Virus record (IMG/VR): IMGVR_UViG_3300047319_001461 | Span: 1-35,241 of that record | Length of the DNA stretch: 35,241 nucleotides | Strand: one strand, 5' to 3' | DNA from: a virus | Notes under the pieces: model-generated | The model's input: only the letters and a program-made list of their open reading frames with translations | What the model was told of the DNA's origin: nothing | Database searches by the model: none | Shown here: piece after piece, positions 17,015 to 23,813 of the stretch | Layout of the letters: the number at the start of each line of letters is the position of its first letter | Numbering within the stretch: the stretch's first letter is position 1 | Translations under genes and position numbers: made by a program

Positions 17015-18726
17015 TGGCTGGCATCTGGGACGACGATCTCAGCGCAACGCCGGAGATGCCGCCGCCCGCCACCGGGCGCCCGGCGAAGCCGCTCGGGCAG
17101 GCGATGCCCGCGGTGCCCTATGTGCCCGGCACCTTCAGCGAGGATCTGGCGCCGCCGCCGGTAAAGGTGGCAGCGCCGCCCGCGGCCGACACCCGCCCGT
17201 TCCTGACCCGCGCCGACGAGGCCGTGGGCGACGCCATTCGCGGCTTCACCAACGCGGTGACGTTCGGCCACATGGACCGGCTGGCCGGAGCAGGAGAGTA
17301 CGCCGTCGGCCGCGCGCCGAGCTATGACGCGGGAGTGAACCAGCAGGTCAAGCTGTCCGAGGAGGCGCAGAAGCGCAGTCCCTACGCCACCCTTGGCGGC
17401 GAGCTGGTGGGCGGCGTGGCGCTGCCCGGCTTCGGCGCCGAGGCGCTGGCCACGCGCTGGGGCAATACCGCGCTCAATACCGCGCGCGAGGCCCGCAACG
17501 CCCGCTTGGCCGCGTATGGCACGGTCGGTGCTGCCACCGGTGCGGCTCAGGGCGCGGGCAATACTTACACCGGCAACGCTGCCGACTATGGCGCAAACGC
17601 CTTGATCGGCGGTGCGTTCGGTGGTGTGCTGGGCAGCGCGCTGGGCGGCGCGGTCGGGCCTAGACCAAGAGTTTCTGCGGCCAAGACACCAACCACGGAC
17701 GAGACCTATGCCGCGCGCGATTTTGCCTACGACAAACTTCGCGCAAACCAAGGCTTCTATGAAAACCCGTACCTCGCCACCCGTGCCGATCGACTTGCAA
17801 CTGATCTCGGCACCTACACACCCACTGACATCCCGACGTCACTACGGGCTGTCGAAAGCATGCGAGCCTCCACTGCCGTTCCCGGTGGCGGTAACACTCC
17901 GGCAGAGATTGAGCGCATTCGCGCAAGCATTAACAAGATCCCGAAAGGACCGGAACGATCGGCGGATCGCCAAGCTGGCTACGAGGTCAAAAAAGCCATC
18001 GATGACTTTTATACAAACCCTCCGCTGGGCGCTGTCCGAGCTGGCACTGAAGCCGAGGCTGCCGCTGCCGGGGAAACTGCGGACCTTGCCCGGAAACTGC
18101 ACGGCGCAGGTCGGCGCGGCGAGATCTACGATAACATTCTCGGCGACGCCCGCCTTGCGGCCGCCAACCCGCGCGGCGGCACCAGCTATGAGGACGCTGT
18201 CTGGTCCGGTGTCAGGGGCCTAGAGAAATCCGATCGTCCCGGCGCGATGCCCAAGCTCGCGGGCTACAGCGACGCCGAGAAGGCGGCACTGGAGAGGATC
18301 GCCTATCCCGGCTTCGGACAGCGTTTCCTGCGCGAGGGCAGCAAGTATCTCGGCGCCGACCAGCAAGGTTTTATCAACCCGATCACACTGGCTGCTGGAG
18401 GCGCCGGTGTGGTCGGAACCGCCGGGAGCTATCTCGGGGCTGACCCGACAACGTCAGCCGTCGCCGGTGCCGCCCTTCCATTGACCGGCCTTGCGATGCG
18501 CTCCGGCTCGACCCGACTGGCGCGCAAGGCGATACAGGATGCCTACGACGTCATCCACCAGAGCAATCCACTCTATGATGCGCGTGTCATGACGTCTGGC
18601 ACCAAGTCCGGCGGCGGCCTGCCGCCGACCGCCAATAACGCGGTGCGCAACGCGATCGCCACAGAGATGGTGCGGCGTAACCCGCAGATACTACCGCCAA
18701 TCACGGTCGACGAGGAGCAACGCTAA
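17014..18726 (+). CDS. ejection protein candidate with glycine-rich hydrophobic segments (570 aa)
   Basis: The ATG overlaps the previous stop (TAATG). Residues 1-70 are Pro-rich. About 70-135 is a conserved-looking domain (FLTRADEAVGDAIRGFTNAV, FGHMDRLAGAGEYAVGR). Residues ~165-215 form a Gly/Ala hydrophobic stretch (VGAATGAAQGAG, ALIGGAFGGVLGSALGGAVG) with glycine-zipper spacing, and ~450-490 a second (ITLAAGGAGVVGTAGSYLGA, AVAGAALPLTGLAM). These could insert into or span the inner membrane. The middle is charged and helical (AEIERIRASINKIPKG, VKKAIDDFYTNPP). Gly-zipper hydrophobic regions in a late gene next to the tail fibre fit a DNA-ejection conduit protein. The role is inferred from architecture and place in the operon. 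Confidence 0.55.
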   Translation: MAGIWDDDLSATPEMPPPATGRPAKPLGQAMPAVPYVPGTFSEDLAPPPVKVAAPPAADTRPFLTRADEAVGDAIRGFTNAVTFGHMDRLAGAGEYAVGRAPSYDAGVNQQVKLSEEAQKRSPYATLGGELVGGVALPGFGAEALATRWGNTALNTAREARNARLAAYGTVGAATGAAQGAGNTYTGNAADYGANALIGGAFGGVLGSALGGAVGPRPRVSAAKTPTTDETYAARDFAYDKLRANQGFYENPYLATRADRLATDLGTYTPTDIPTSLRAVESMRASTAVPGGGNTPAEIERIRASINKIPKGPERSADRQAGYEVKKAIDDFYTNPPLGAVRAGTEAEAAAAGETADLARKLHGAGRRGEIYDNILGDARLAAANPRGGTSYEDAVWSGVRGLEKSDRPGAMPKLAGYSDAEKAALERIAYPGFGQRFLREGSKYLGADQQGFINPITLAAGGAGVVGTAGSYLGADPTTSAVAGAALPLTGLAMRSGSTRLARKAIQDAYDVIHQSNPLYDARVMTSGTKSGGGLPPTANNAVRNAIATEMVRRNPQILPPITVDEEQR

Positions 18727-20258
18727 TGCCGCGCGATGGTCTGAGCCAATACGCCCCGCCGCCGGGCACCAACGGCATCACCAACTACACGATCGAAAGC
18801 ACGAAATATAACGGCTTCGTCGCCGACGTGACGCAGGACCTCAACCTGCCCAGACCTATTGTTGCAGGCGGCACCGGCGCCAACAACGCGCGCGATGCGA
18901 TGACATCCTTGCAGGGCGATGTCGCCTATCAGGTCGTCACCAACTACGACACCTACGCGTTCGTGTCGGGGTCGTTCTATTCAGCAGCCGGTGCGACGTC
19001 CGCACCGACCGGCAACGCCTTCATCGGACAATGCTACACCTCCGACCCGGCGGTGGTGCCGCCTGCGGTGCCTGCCGGGCAGAATATGTTCATCGAGGCG
19101 CGCGATGTCACGACGGGCCTGAAGTACGTCAGGCAGAAAGTGGCAGGCGTATGGATCAACAGTGGCGCGTGGGCGCAGCAAGCTGGATCGGTTACCGACA
19201 CCGACACCCGCTACGTCAATGTGACCGGCGACACCATGACGGGAGCGTTGACGGTTTCGCTCACCGCCGCTCCAACCACCGGCTCCTACTATTTCGGCAA
19301 TACCGGTGGCAAGTTTCTGGGCTACGACGGCACCAACTATCTTTTCACCGGCGGCAATGTTTCCGCGCCGAATTTTATCGCGACCGGCTTTGTCACATCA
19401 GGAGGAGCAGGCACCACCGGCTTTCATTATTTCGGCAATACCGGCACCAAGTCGCTGAGTTACGACGGCGCCAACTTCAATCTGGCGGGCGGCAGCTTAA
19501 ATCTGGTTGGCGGAAACCTTGTTGCTTCCGGTGCCATTAACGGAACCAGCCATCAATCTGCCTTAACCGCAACCACTGGCACTTATTATTTTGGCAACAG
19601 CGGCACCAAGTATCTGACCTATGACGGGACCAGTTTCACTTTGCTTGGCGGCAATCTGCTGGTCAATTCCAGTGGCATCGTGGCCGGTAACGGCGGCCTG
19701 CCCGCCGCGTACTATTTCGGCAACAGCGGCACCAGATATTTGACCCATGACGGCACTCTTTTCACCTTGGCGGGCGGCAACCTGCTTATTGGCCCCGGCG
19801 GGCAGATACCTGCCGTCAACGCTCCGCTGCAGATCGCCTACACTGGCGGCGCAACCCAGTACGGCATCGGGTTTCGGCCCTCGAATGATACCACCACCTC
19901 GCTGTATTTCTACAGCGCCGGTGGCGCGAACATCGGCTCGATCTCACACACCACAACCACCACTGCCTATAACACTGCATCCAGCGCCGATCTGAAGGAA
20001 GACCTGAAGTCATTCGACGCAGGCAACATCGTTGATCAGACCAACGTCTATGACTTCAAGTGGAAATCGAGCGGCGAGCGCGCCTATGGCGTGATCGCGC
20101 AGCAGGCGATTGACGTCTACCCGACTGCCGTCACGCACAGCAAGCAAGATGGCATGGAGGATGATTTCTGGGGCGTGGATTACTCCAAGTATGTTCCGGT
20201 GCTGCTGCAGGAGATCAAGGCGCTGCGGGCGAGGGTCGCGGCGCTCGAAACAAAATGA
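18726..20258 (+). CDS. tail fibre with four internal repeats and C-terminal S74 chaperone (510 aa)
   Basis: The ATG overlaps the previous stop (TAATG). The N-terminal part (MPRDGLSQYAPPPGTNGITN, PRPIVAGGTGANNARDAM) resembles fibre attachment regions. About residues 188-355 contain four copies of a ~25-residue unit, YYFGNxGTKxLxYDGTxFxL followed by GGN, starting near 188, 234, 287 and 329. They probably form successive turns of a trimeric beta shaft. From ~417 the peptidase S74 intramolecular chaperone is clear: SSADLKEDL with the predicted cleavage Ser at 418-419, YGVIAQQAIDVYP, VDYSKYVPVLLQEIKALRAR and a terminal coiled-coil. It should assist trimerisation and then cut itself off. This is the probable receptor-binding protein. 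Confidence 0.8.
   Translation: MPRDGLSQYAPPPGTNGITNYTIESTKYNGFVADVTQDLNLPRPIVAGGTGANNARDAMTSLQGDVAYQVVTNYDTYAFVSGSFYSAAGATSAPTGNAFIGQCYTSDPAVVPPAVPAGQNMFIEARDVTTGLKYVRQKVAGVWINSGAWAQQAGSVTDTDTRYVNVTGDTMTGALTVSLTAAPTTGSYYFGNTGGKFLGYDGTNYLFTGGNVSAPNFIATGFVTSGGAGTTGFHYFGNTGTKSLSYDGANFNLAGGSLNLVGGNLVASGAINGTSHQSALTATTGTYYFGNSGTKYLTYDGTSFTLLGGNLLVNSSGIVAGNGGLPAAYYFGNSGTRYLTHDGTLFTLAGGNLLIGPGGQIPAVNAPLQIAYTGGATQYGIGFRPSNDTTTSLYFYSAGGANIGSISHTTTTTAYNTASSADLKEDLKSFDAGNIVDQTNVYDFKWKSSGERAYGVIAQQAIDVYPTAVTHSKQDGMEDDFWGVDYSKYVPVLLQEIKALRARVAALETK
19287..19784 (+). repeat. four imperfect ~75-bp direct repeats inside the tail fibre gene
   Basis: Units begin near 19287, 19425, 19584 and 19710, each about 75 bases. 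They share TATTTCGGCAA, then GGCACCAAG, ACGACGGCACC and GGCGGCAA. Units 3 and 4 are the closest pair. The spacers differ in length (63, 84 and 51 bases), so the array is in phase at the protein level but not a uniform tandem repeat. Confidence 0.75.
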
Positions 20259-20470
20259 TCCCGCTGCTGGTGATGATCATCCTGCACTCAGGCTCTGGCA
20301 CCGAGATCGATCTCCAGACCGACAGCATCACCAATCTGCGCAACCCGGAGCCGCACAACCAGTTGTTCACCGGCAACGTCAAGTGCGTGGTCAACATGAG
20401 CGACGGCAAGTACGTCACCGTCAAGGAAACCTGCGCCGAGGTGCGGCGATTGATGGAGGTTAACAGGTAG
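20255..20470 (+). CDS. small protein with hydrophobic N-terminus and two cysteines (71 aa)
   Basis: ATG overlaps the tail fibre stop (ATGA). The 71-residue protein begins with a short hydrophobic run (MIPLLVMIILHSGSG) that could be an uncleaved or cleavable export signal. A compact domain with two cysteines follows (TDSITNLRNPEP, NVKCVVNMSDGKYVTVKETC, AEVRRLM), which could form a disulfide in the periplasm. It lies between the fibre and the putative holin, so a role in lysis or envelope modification is possible but unproven. I recognise the pattern as recurring in this kind of phage without a known function. Confidence 0.5.
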   Translation: MIPLLVMIILHSGSGTEIDLQTDSITNLRNPEPHNQLFTGNVKCVVNMSDGKYVTVKETCAEVRRLMEVNR

Positions 20471-20479
20471 GAGGCCACA

Positions 20480-20701
20480 ATGGCCGCAATGGCAATCAAC
20501 GTACTCTGGTTCCTGATCGGTCTGATTGTGCTGGCAGGCGTGATCTATCTCGCGATATGGGTGATCGAGAGCTTCATCTGGCCGATCCCCGAACAGGTCA
20601 AAAAGGGGATATGGGTCATCGTGCTGCTGCTGGCCCTCATCGCGCTGATTACCGTCTTGGTAGGTGGCGGCTCCAATCCCTTTCACAGCCTCGGGCATTG
20701 A
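20480..20701 (+). CDS. two-TM membrane protein, putative holin (73 aa)
   Basis: Start ATG follows AGGAGG (20469-20474). The 73-residue protein has two membrane helices: about residues 6-31 (VLWFLIGLIVLAGVIYLAIW) and 43-62 (GIWVIVLLLALIALITVLVG). A short polar loop (IPEQVKKG) separates them and a Gly/Ser/His tail follows. Size, two-helix topology and position just upstream of the amidase endolysin fit a class II holin that triggers release of the endolysin. A generic small membrane protein is the alternative. No antiholin dual start is obvious. Confidence 0.6.
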   Translation: MAAMAINVLWFLIGLIVLAGVIYLAIWVIESFIWPIPEQVKKGIWVIVLLLALIALITVLVGGGSNPFHSLGH

Positions 20702-20754
20702 TCCGATGCCTCCACTGGACACCGGCCAGCCCAAGATATGTCGCGGCTGCTGAC

Positions 20755-20844
20755 GTGATACAGCGCAGCGACTGGTGGCTGGTGCTGATGGCTGTTACAA
20801 CGATCGCACTGCTGGCGCTGCTGGTGCAGATATTGTGGGGATAG
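20755..20844 (+). CDS. possible tiny one-TM protein between holin and endolysin (29 aa)
   Basis: A GTG-initiated frame encodes 29 residues (VIQRSDWWLVLMAVTTIALL, then ALLVQILWG), essentially one membrane helix with a polar N-terminus. The frame is open further upstream, and a TTG at 20698 overlapping the holin stop as TTGA would give 48 residues. No convincing ribosome-binding site precedes either start. The 146-base gap in an otherwise gap-free operon, and the membrane-helix character beside the lysis genes, are the only support. It could be a second lysis-timing protein, or chance. Confidence 0.3.
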   Translation: MIQRSDWWLVLMAVTTIALLALLVQILWG

Positions 20845-20847
20845 ATC

Positions 20848-21807
20848 ATGCGCATCTGTATTTCTTCGGGCCACTCCACCGAGTGCCAAGGCGCCTCCGG
20901 CATCCTCAACGAAGTCGCCGAGGCCACCCGCGTCGTCAACCAGCTCGCCATCGACCTGCGCGATCGCGGCCATGAAGTGATGACCTACCATGACACGGTC
21001 AGCACATCCCAGAACGAAAACCTCAATCGCATCGTCGACTGGCATAATGGACAGACGCGAGATCTGGACATGAGCGTTCATCTGAATGCCTATGTCGAGA
21101 CCGCCAAGCCGATGGGTTGCGAGGTGCTCTACTACAGCCAGCAGGCGCTGGCCGCCAAGCTGTCGGAAGCGATCGCCTCCTGCGGCTTCATCGATCGCGG
21201 CGCCAAGAAGCGCACTGACCTGTTTTTTCTCAATAACACGGCAATGCCCGCGGTCCTGCTGGAGATCTGCTTCGTCGACAGTCTTGCCGATGCGGAAGTG
21301 TACCACGCCAATTTCGAGGAGATCTGCGACGCCATCGCCGACGAGGCTGGCGACGAGGGCGAGGACATCTTCGCGCCGCCGGGCGGCGAGGCGCTGTTCC
21401 ACGCGATCGGCTCCTGCTCGGAGTTCGGCGGCCCGGAGGACATCGGCGTGACATCGGACGAGGGGCTGGCGCTGCACTTCGACGTCACCGCCGACAACCA
21501 GCATCTGTTCCTGCCCTACCAGCCATCCGGCAGCTCAGGTCTGGCGCGGCGGCTCAATCCTTACGTCCACTACATCGCCTGCCGCTGGAACTACGACATC
21601 ACGTCGAAGGAGATGCTGGCGGACGGCATCGCGCTGGTGCGGGTGCCCTCGACAGGGCAGGAGCTGGCGGCCTTCCCGGCCGACTGGGGGCCGCATGAGG
21701 ATACGGGCCGGATCGCGGATCTGTCGCCCGGCCTGCTCGCCGACCTCGGGCTGGAAACGGACGACGAGGTCGAGATCATCTTCCCGCACCCTAGCGCATC
21801 CGGTTGA
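20848..21807 (+). CDS. endolysin, N-acetylmuramoyl-L-alanine amidase (Amidase_3), 319 aa
   Basis: The N-terminal ~175 residues form a zinc-dependent Amidase_3 domain. It has the four expected zinc and catalytic positions: His9 (ICISSGH), Glu22 (ILNEVAEA), His78 (DMSVHLNAY) and Glu139 (PAVLLEICFVDS). It would cut the bond between N-acetylmuramic acid and the peptide stem of peptidoglycan at the end of infection. The C-terminal ~140 residues (from FGGPEDIGVTSDEGLA to GLETDDEVEIIF) form a separate beta-rich domain, perhaps double-psi barrel-like; its function is not known to me. There is no signal peptide, so release depends on a holin, probably the gene at 20480. The 3' end overlaps a convergent gene by 17 bases. 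Confidence 0.85.
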   Translation: MRICISSGHSTECQGASGILNEVAEATRVVNQLAIDLRDRGHEVMTYHDTVSTSQNENLNRIVDWHNGQTRDLDMSVHLNAYVETAKPMGCEVLYYSQQALAAKLSEAIASCGFIDRGAKKRTDLFFLNNTAMPAVLLEICFVDSLADAEVYHANFEEICDAIADEAGDEGEDIFAPPGGEALFHAIGSCSEFGGPEDIGVTSDEGLALHFDVTADNQHLFLPYQPSGSSGLARRLNPYVHYIACRWNYDITSKEMLADGIALVRVPSTGQELAAFPADWGPHEDTGRIADLSPGLLADLGLETDDEVEIIFPHPSASG

Positions 21808-22033
21808 CCCGCCACGCCCTGTTGCCCGGCTGCGGCACCTTGTAGTGGGCGGCGCAGCGGGCGCAGACCGCGTCGTCGGGCTGCTCTACTTCGATCCACT
21901 CCGGCGGCGTAAGCCCGCACACCGGGCATCTTTTCTTGACCAACCGGTAGAGGTTCTCCGGTGTCGGGTTGGTCAGATAGGGTTCGTCCACCTCCAGAGG
22001 TGGACGAAGTTTTCGCTTAAGCCATCGCAGCAT
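21791..22033 (-). CDS. small zinc-ribbon-like protein (80 aa)
   Basis: Minus-strand gene whose start overlaps the end of the secreted-protein gene upstream by 17 bases, so the two form a small operon. The product is basic and has two Cys pairs, CPVC (36-39) and CARC (57-60), which would make one zinc ribbon. The N-terminus is MLRWLKRKLRPP. Function is unknown; nucleic-acid or protein binding is usual for the fold. Its 3' end overlaps the endolysin gene on the opposite strand. Codons near its start also encode a strong hairpin that could stop transcripts arriving from the late operon (21983-22008). Confidence 0.55.
   Translation of the reverse strand: MLRWLKRKLRPPLEVDEPYLTNPTPENLYRLVKKRCPVCGLTPPEWIEVEQPDDAVCARCAAHYKVPQPGNRAWRVNRMR
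21983..22008 (+). terminator. probable terminator of the late operon, inside an opposing gene
   Basis: TTCGTCCACCT (21983-21993) pairs perfectly with AGGTGGACGAA (21998-22008) over 11 bases with a CCAG tetraloop, and GTTTTCGCTT follows on the plus strand. It is 175 bases past the endolysin stop and would end plus-strand late transcription before it runs far into the opposing genes. On the minus strand it lies within codons 9-17 of the zinc-ribbon gene. The U-run is short, so strength is uncertain. Confidence 0.6.
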
Positions 22034-22694
22034 GGAAACCGCCGTCGCGCTTGTTGCGGCGGTAGCGGTTCAGCATGAACAGGCCGAAGGCGGCGGCCAG
22101 AAGGCCCGGAAGGCCCGCGCCGACGACAGGACCCGGCACGGCGAGGGTTGGCGCGACGTCGATGCGGTAGTGCTCGAAATCGGTGATGGTGCCGCCCTGA
22201 TCCAAGAGCCGCAGCGAGGTCATGACCTCGCCGTTGATGGCGGTGAAGGTGAAGCCGTTCTGGCCCGGCCCGAGCGCGCCGAACAGCGTGGTCAGGTCGA
22301 AGGCCTGAATGGCCTCCGGGTTGCCGAACTGGTCATTGGCCTGCACGAACGCAAACACGTCGCCGGTGCCGGTGATGGAAAACACCTGCGTGGTGGTGCC
22401 GAGTACGTTGGTGTTGGTCGCGTCCATCACTTGGATGAACAGGTTCTGCGAGCCTACGATCTTGATGTCGTTGCCGTTGGCGGACGCACCGAAAGTCGTG
22501 CTACCACTTAGATCGCGAAAGTCGACGATACCGGTGTGCTGCCCGTTGAGCAGGGCGGTCGCCAGATCGCCGCTGATCGAGTTGAAGATCACGTTGTCGC
22601 CGGTACCGCTCAGGTTGTTCTGGACGATGACGTCGGCGCGCGCCAGTCCAACCGTCGCAAGCAGGGCGGCGGTAGCAATCAACAGCTTTTTCAT
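22017..22694 (-). CDS. secreted protein with PEP-CTERM-like sorting tail (225 aa), moron candidate
   Basis: The ATG at 22694 follows GGAG with suitable spacing and starts a clean Sec signal peptide (MKKLLIATAALLATVGLARA, cut likely after residue 20). The mature part is a beta-rich, Asn/Gly/Thr-rich domain (VIVQNNLSGTGDNVIFNSIS, IVDFRDLSGSTTF, VMTSLRLLDQGG). At 186 comes VPGPVVGAGLPGLLAAAFGL, then a basic cluster RYRRNKR. This motif, membrane helix and basic stop resemble PEP-CTERM sorting signals; cellular forms end just after the basic cluster, while this one has nine more residues. It would be exported and anchored or sorted at the envelope. On the strand opposite to the late genes, it looks like a lysogenic-conversion gene. 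Host surface change or superinfection exclusion is inference. Confidence 0.65.
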   Translation of the reverse strand: MKKLLIATAALLATVGLARADVIVQNNLSGTGDNVIFNSISGDLATALLNGQHTGIVDFRDLSGSTTFGASANGNDIKIVGSQNLFIQVMDATNTNVLGTTTQVFSITGTGDVFAFVQANDQFGNPEAIQAFDLTTLFGALGPGQNGFTFTAINGEVMTSLRLLDQGGTITDFEHYRIDVAPTLAVPGPVVGAGLPGLLAAAFGLFMLNRYRRNKRDGGFHAAMA

Positions 22695-22815
22695 GGGAGG
22701 CTCCGGTGCAATTGTGATGAACCAATGACGCCAGCCTACGCCTCCCGGTTCCCCTAGTCCATCCGACAAATTTGGGGTACAGTGCTCCCGCTTGTTGTGA
22801 TGGACGAGCAACCCC
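22695..22815 (-). promoter_or_regulatory. upstream region of the secreted-protein gene
   Basis: This 121-base gap separates the moron from the early genes. It contains two copies of CATCACAA on the minus strand (at 22712-22719 and 22795-22802), each followed by a GGAG-type sequence, the second just before the real ribosome-binding site. No sigma-70 promoter with good -35 and -10 boxes is apparent. A promoter is expected here because a strong hairpin lies upstream, but I cannot place it. Confidence 0.3.
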
Positions 22816-22857
22816 AAGCGCCCGGCGGCCAGCACCCCCTGCCCCCGCCGGGCGCTT
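22816..22857 (-). terminator. 13-bp GC-rich hairpin after the early minus-strand genes
   Basis: AAGCGCCCGGCGG (22816-22828) and CCGCCGGGCGCTT (22845-22857) pair over 13 bases with a 16-base loop. Read on the minus strand it starts two bases after the stop of the 87-residue gene and is followed by a weak T/G stretch. Read on the plus strand it is followed by CTTTATT, the better U-run. It probably insulates the moron from the early operon and may work in both directions. Confidence 0.65.
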
Positions 22858-22859
22858 CT

Positions 22860-23123
22860 TTATTGGGTGCGACGTGGTGCCTTGCGCCGCGCGCCTGCGT
22901 GGCGCTGGTGGGCCAGCTCGGCCAGCTTCAGGAAATCTTCCTGTGACATGCGGAACGCCGAGCAGGTTTGCGCCAGATGCGCCGCCACGACGCTGGCGAC
23001 CATCGCCTTGGCGTCCTTGTAGGGCACGTCCATGCGGCGACAGCTGTCGAGCGTGTCGACGATCAGGTCGGTGACGCGGTCGGAGAAGTGGTCGCCGATG
23101 TCCTCCAGCATCCGGCTTCTCAT
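22860..23123 (-). CDS. small early protein of unknown function (87 aa)
   Basis: ATG at 23123 overlaps the stop of the tiny membrane-protein gene upstream (ATGA). The 87-residue product is helical: MLEDIGDHFSDRVTDLIVDT, LDSCRRMDVPYKDAKAMVAS, then FRMSQEDFLKLAELAHQRHA and a basic tail (RRKAPRRTQ). Two cysteines are present but not in a metal-binding pattern. It is the last gene of the leftward early operon. No family is recognised. Confidence 0.5.
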   Translation of the reverse strand: MRSRMLEDIGDHFSDRVTDLIVDTLDSCRRMDVPYKDAKAMVASVVAAHLAQTCSAFRMSQEDFLKLAELAHQRHAGARRKAPRRTQ

Positions 23124-23218
23124 GGCGCCCTCAATTCGGCGATGACGCAGGCGTAGATCATGATCAGGCAGGCCACTGTCAGCGTGGCGGCGACGATATA
23201 AATGAGGTCGTAGTTCAC
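23120..23218 (-). CDS. tiny one-TM protein (32 aa), translationally coupled
   Basis: A GTG at 23218 overlaps the stop of the upstream gene as GTGA, and its own TGA overlaps the downstream ATG as ATGA. It is therefore locked between two genes with four-base overlaps, which strongly supports translation although it has only 32 codons. The product is nearly one membrane helix (VNYDLIYIVAATLTVACLIM, then IYACVIAELRAP). Function unknown; tiny early membrane proteins of phages often affect host division, exclusion or stress, but nothing here shows which. Confidence 0.55.
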   Translation of the reverse strand: MNYDLIYIVAATLTVACLIMIYACVIAELRAP

Positions 23219-23583
23219 TTGATGCTCCCGGTGACGAGGTAGTGCGCGGCGGCCACCTTGCGAGCCGTCTCCGGATCCGTACTCCCGATCGGACGCGCGT
23301 CGAGATCGCGCTTCAGCGATGCCCGGTAGTCGTCGGCCGATTTGTAGGCGGCGGTCTCGACCGGGCAGGCAATCTTGGGCGGGTCCGGTTCCTTCAGGAT
23401 CGCATTGATGGCATCGGCGATGCGCTCGATCCGGGCAGCGTCGATCCGCAGGTAGAAGCTGATCTGCATGCCGCCGTGCTCGCCGTCAACGGTCAGGATC
23501 AGCGGCGTGTCGATCGACTGCATGGCGGTGGCCTTTAGGGTCGTGATGTCGTGCAGCGAGAGGTAGGTGGTAGGGATCTGCAT
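23215..23583 (-). CDS. small early protein of unknown function (122 aa)
   Basis: The ATG at 23583 follows CCGGAG with good spacing. The 122-residue protein has a beta-rich N-terminal half (TYLSLHDITTLKATAMQ, TPLILTVDGEHGGMQISFYL) and a helical part (RIERIADAINAILKEPDPP). A charged C-terminal section contains SADDYRASLKRDLDARPIGS. It is coupled to the next gene by GTGA. No known domain is recognised. As part of the leftward early operon beside a repressor-like gene, it may act soon after infection or in the lysogen. Confidence 0.5.
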   Translation of the reverse strand: MQIPTTYLSLHDITTLKATAMQSIDTPLILTVDGEHGGMQISFYLRIDAARIERIADAINAILKEPDPPKIACPVETAAYKSADDYRASLKRDLDARPIGSTDPETARKVAAAHYLVTGSIK

Positions 23584-23595
23584 GTGATGCTCCGG

Positions 23596-23634
23596 TTAAA
23601 CGTCAAGTTCAAGTTCGGTAATTTCAGGCTTCAT
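23596..23634 (-). CDS. possible 12-residue micro-ORF in the early operon
   Basis: An ATG at 23634 overlaps the preceding gene's TGA (ATGA) and opens a frame of 12 codons (MKPEITELELDV), ending just before the ribosome-binding site of the next gene. The four-base overlap is the pattern of every real junction in this operon, and GGAG occurs shortly upstream. It could be a genuine micro-peptide, or a re-initiation device that carries ribosomes to the next start. With only 12 codons, chance cannot be excluded. Confidence 0.3.
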   Translation of the reverse strand: MKPEITELELDV

Positions 23635-23813
23635 GCTTCGGCTCCCACCAGTGCTTCGACGAGGTCGGCGATCGCCGACATCTCGGTGTCGCCGGTTCCA
23701 AACTCCGGCGAGGTCTCGCCGTCGTCCAGAATGAGGCGGGCGACGTAGGTGCCGAGCGCGGTGCGGTCCATCTGGACCGTGTCGCCGCTGTCGGGGAAGT
23801 GGATAATGCTCAT
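23631..23813 (-). CDS. small acidic early protein (60 aa)
   Basis: ATG at 23813 overlaps the previous stop (TGATG) and follows GAGGAGG (23820-23826). The 60-residue product is acidic: MSIIHFPDSGDTVQMDR, TYVARLILDDGETSPEFGTG, SAIADLVEALVGAEA. It resembles, loosely, small phage proteins with a strand pair and a terminal helix. Small acidic early proteins can be DNA mimics or inhibitors, but no evidence for that is visible. The frame is open upstream, yet the overlap and ribosome-binding site define this start. Confidence 0.5.
   Translation of the reverse strand: MSIIHFPDSGDTVQMDRTALGTYVARLILDDGETSPEFGTGDTEMSAIADLVEALVGAEA

Noticed and set aside
20683-21504. 273-codon minus-strand open frame opposite the lysis genes
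   Set aside because: The plus strand encodes a clear Amidase_3 endolysin with all catalytic residues; the mirror frame has no recognisable domain.
22695-22835. 47-codon N-terminal extension of the secreted protein
   Set aside because: It lacks a ribosome-binding site, and the internal ATG begins a textbook signal peptide after GGAG.
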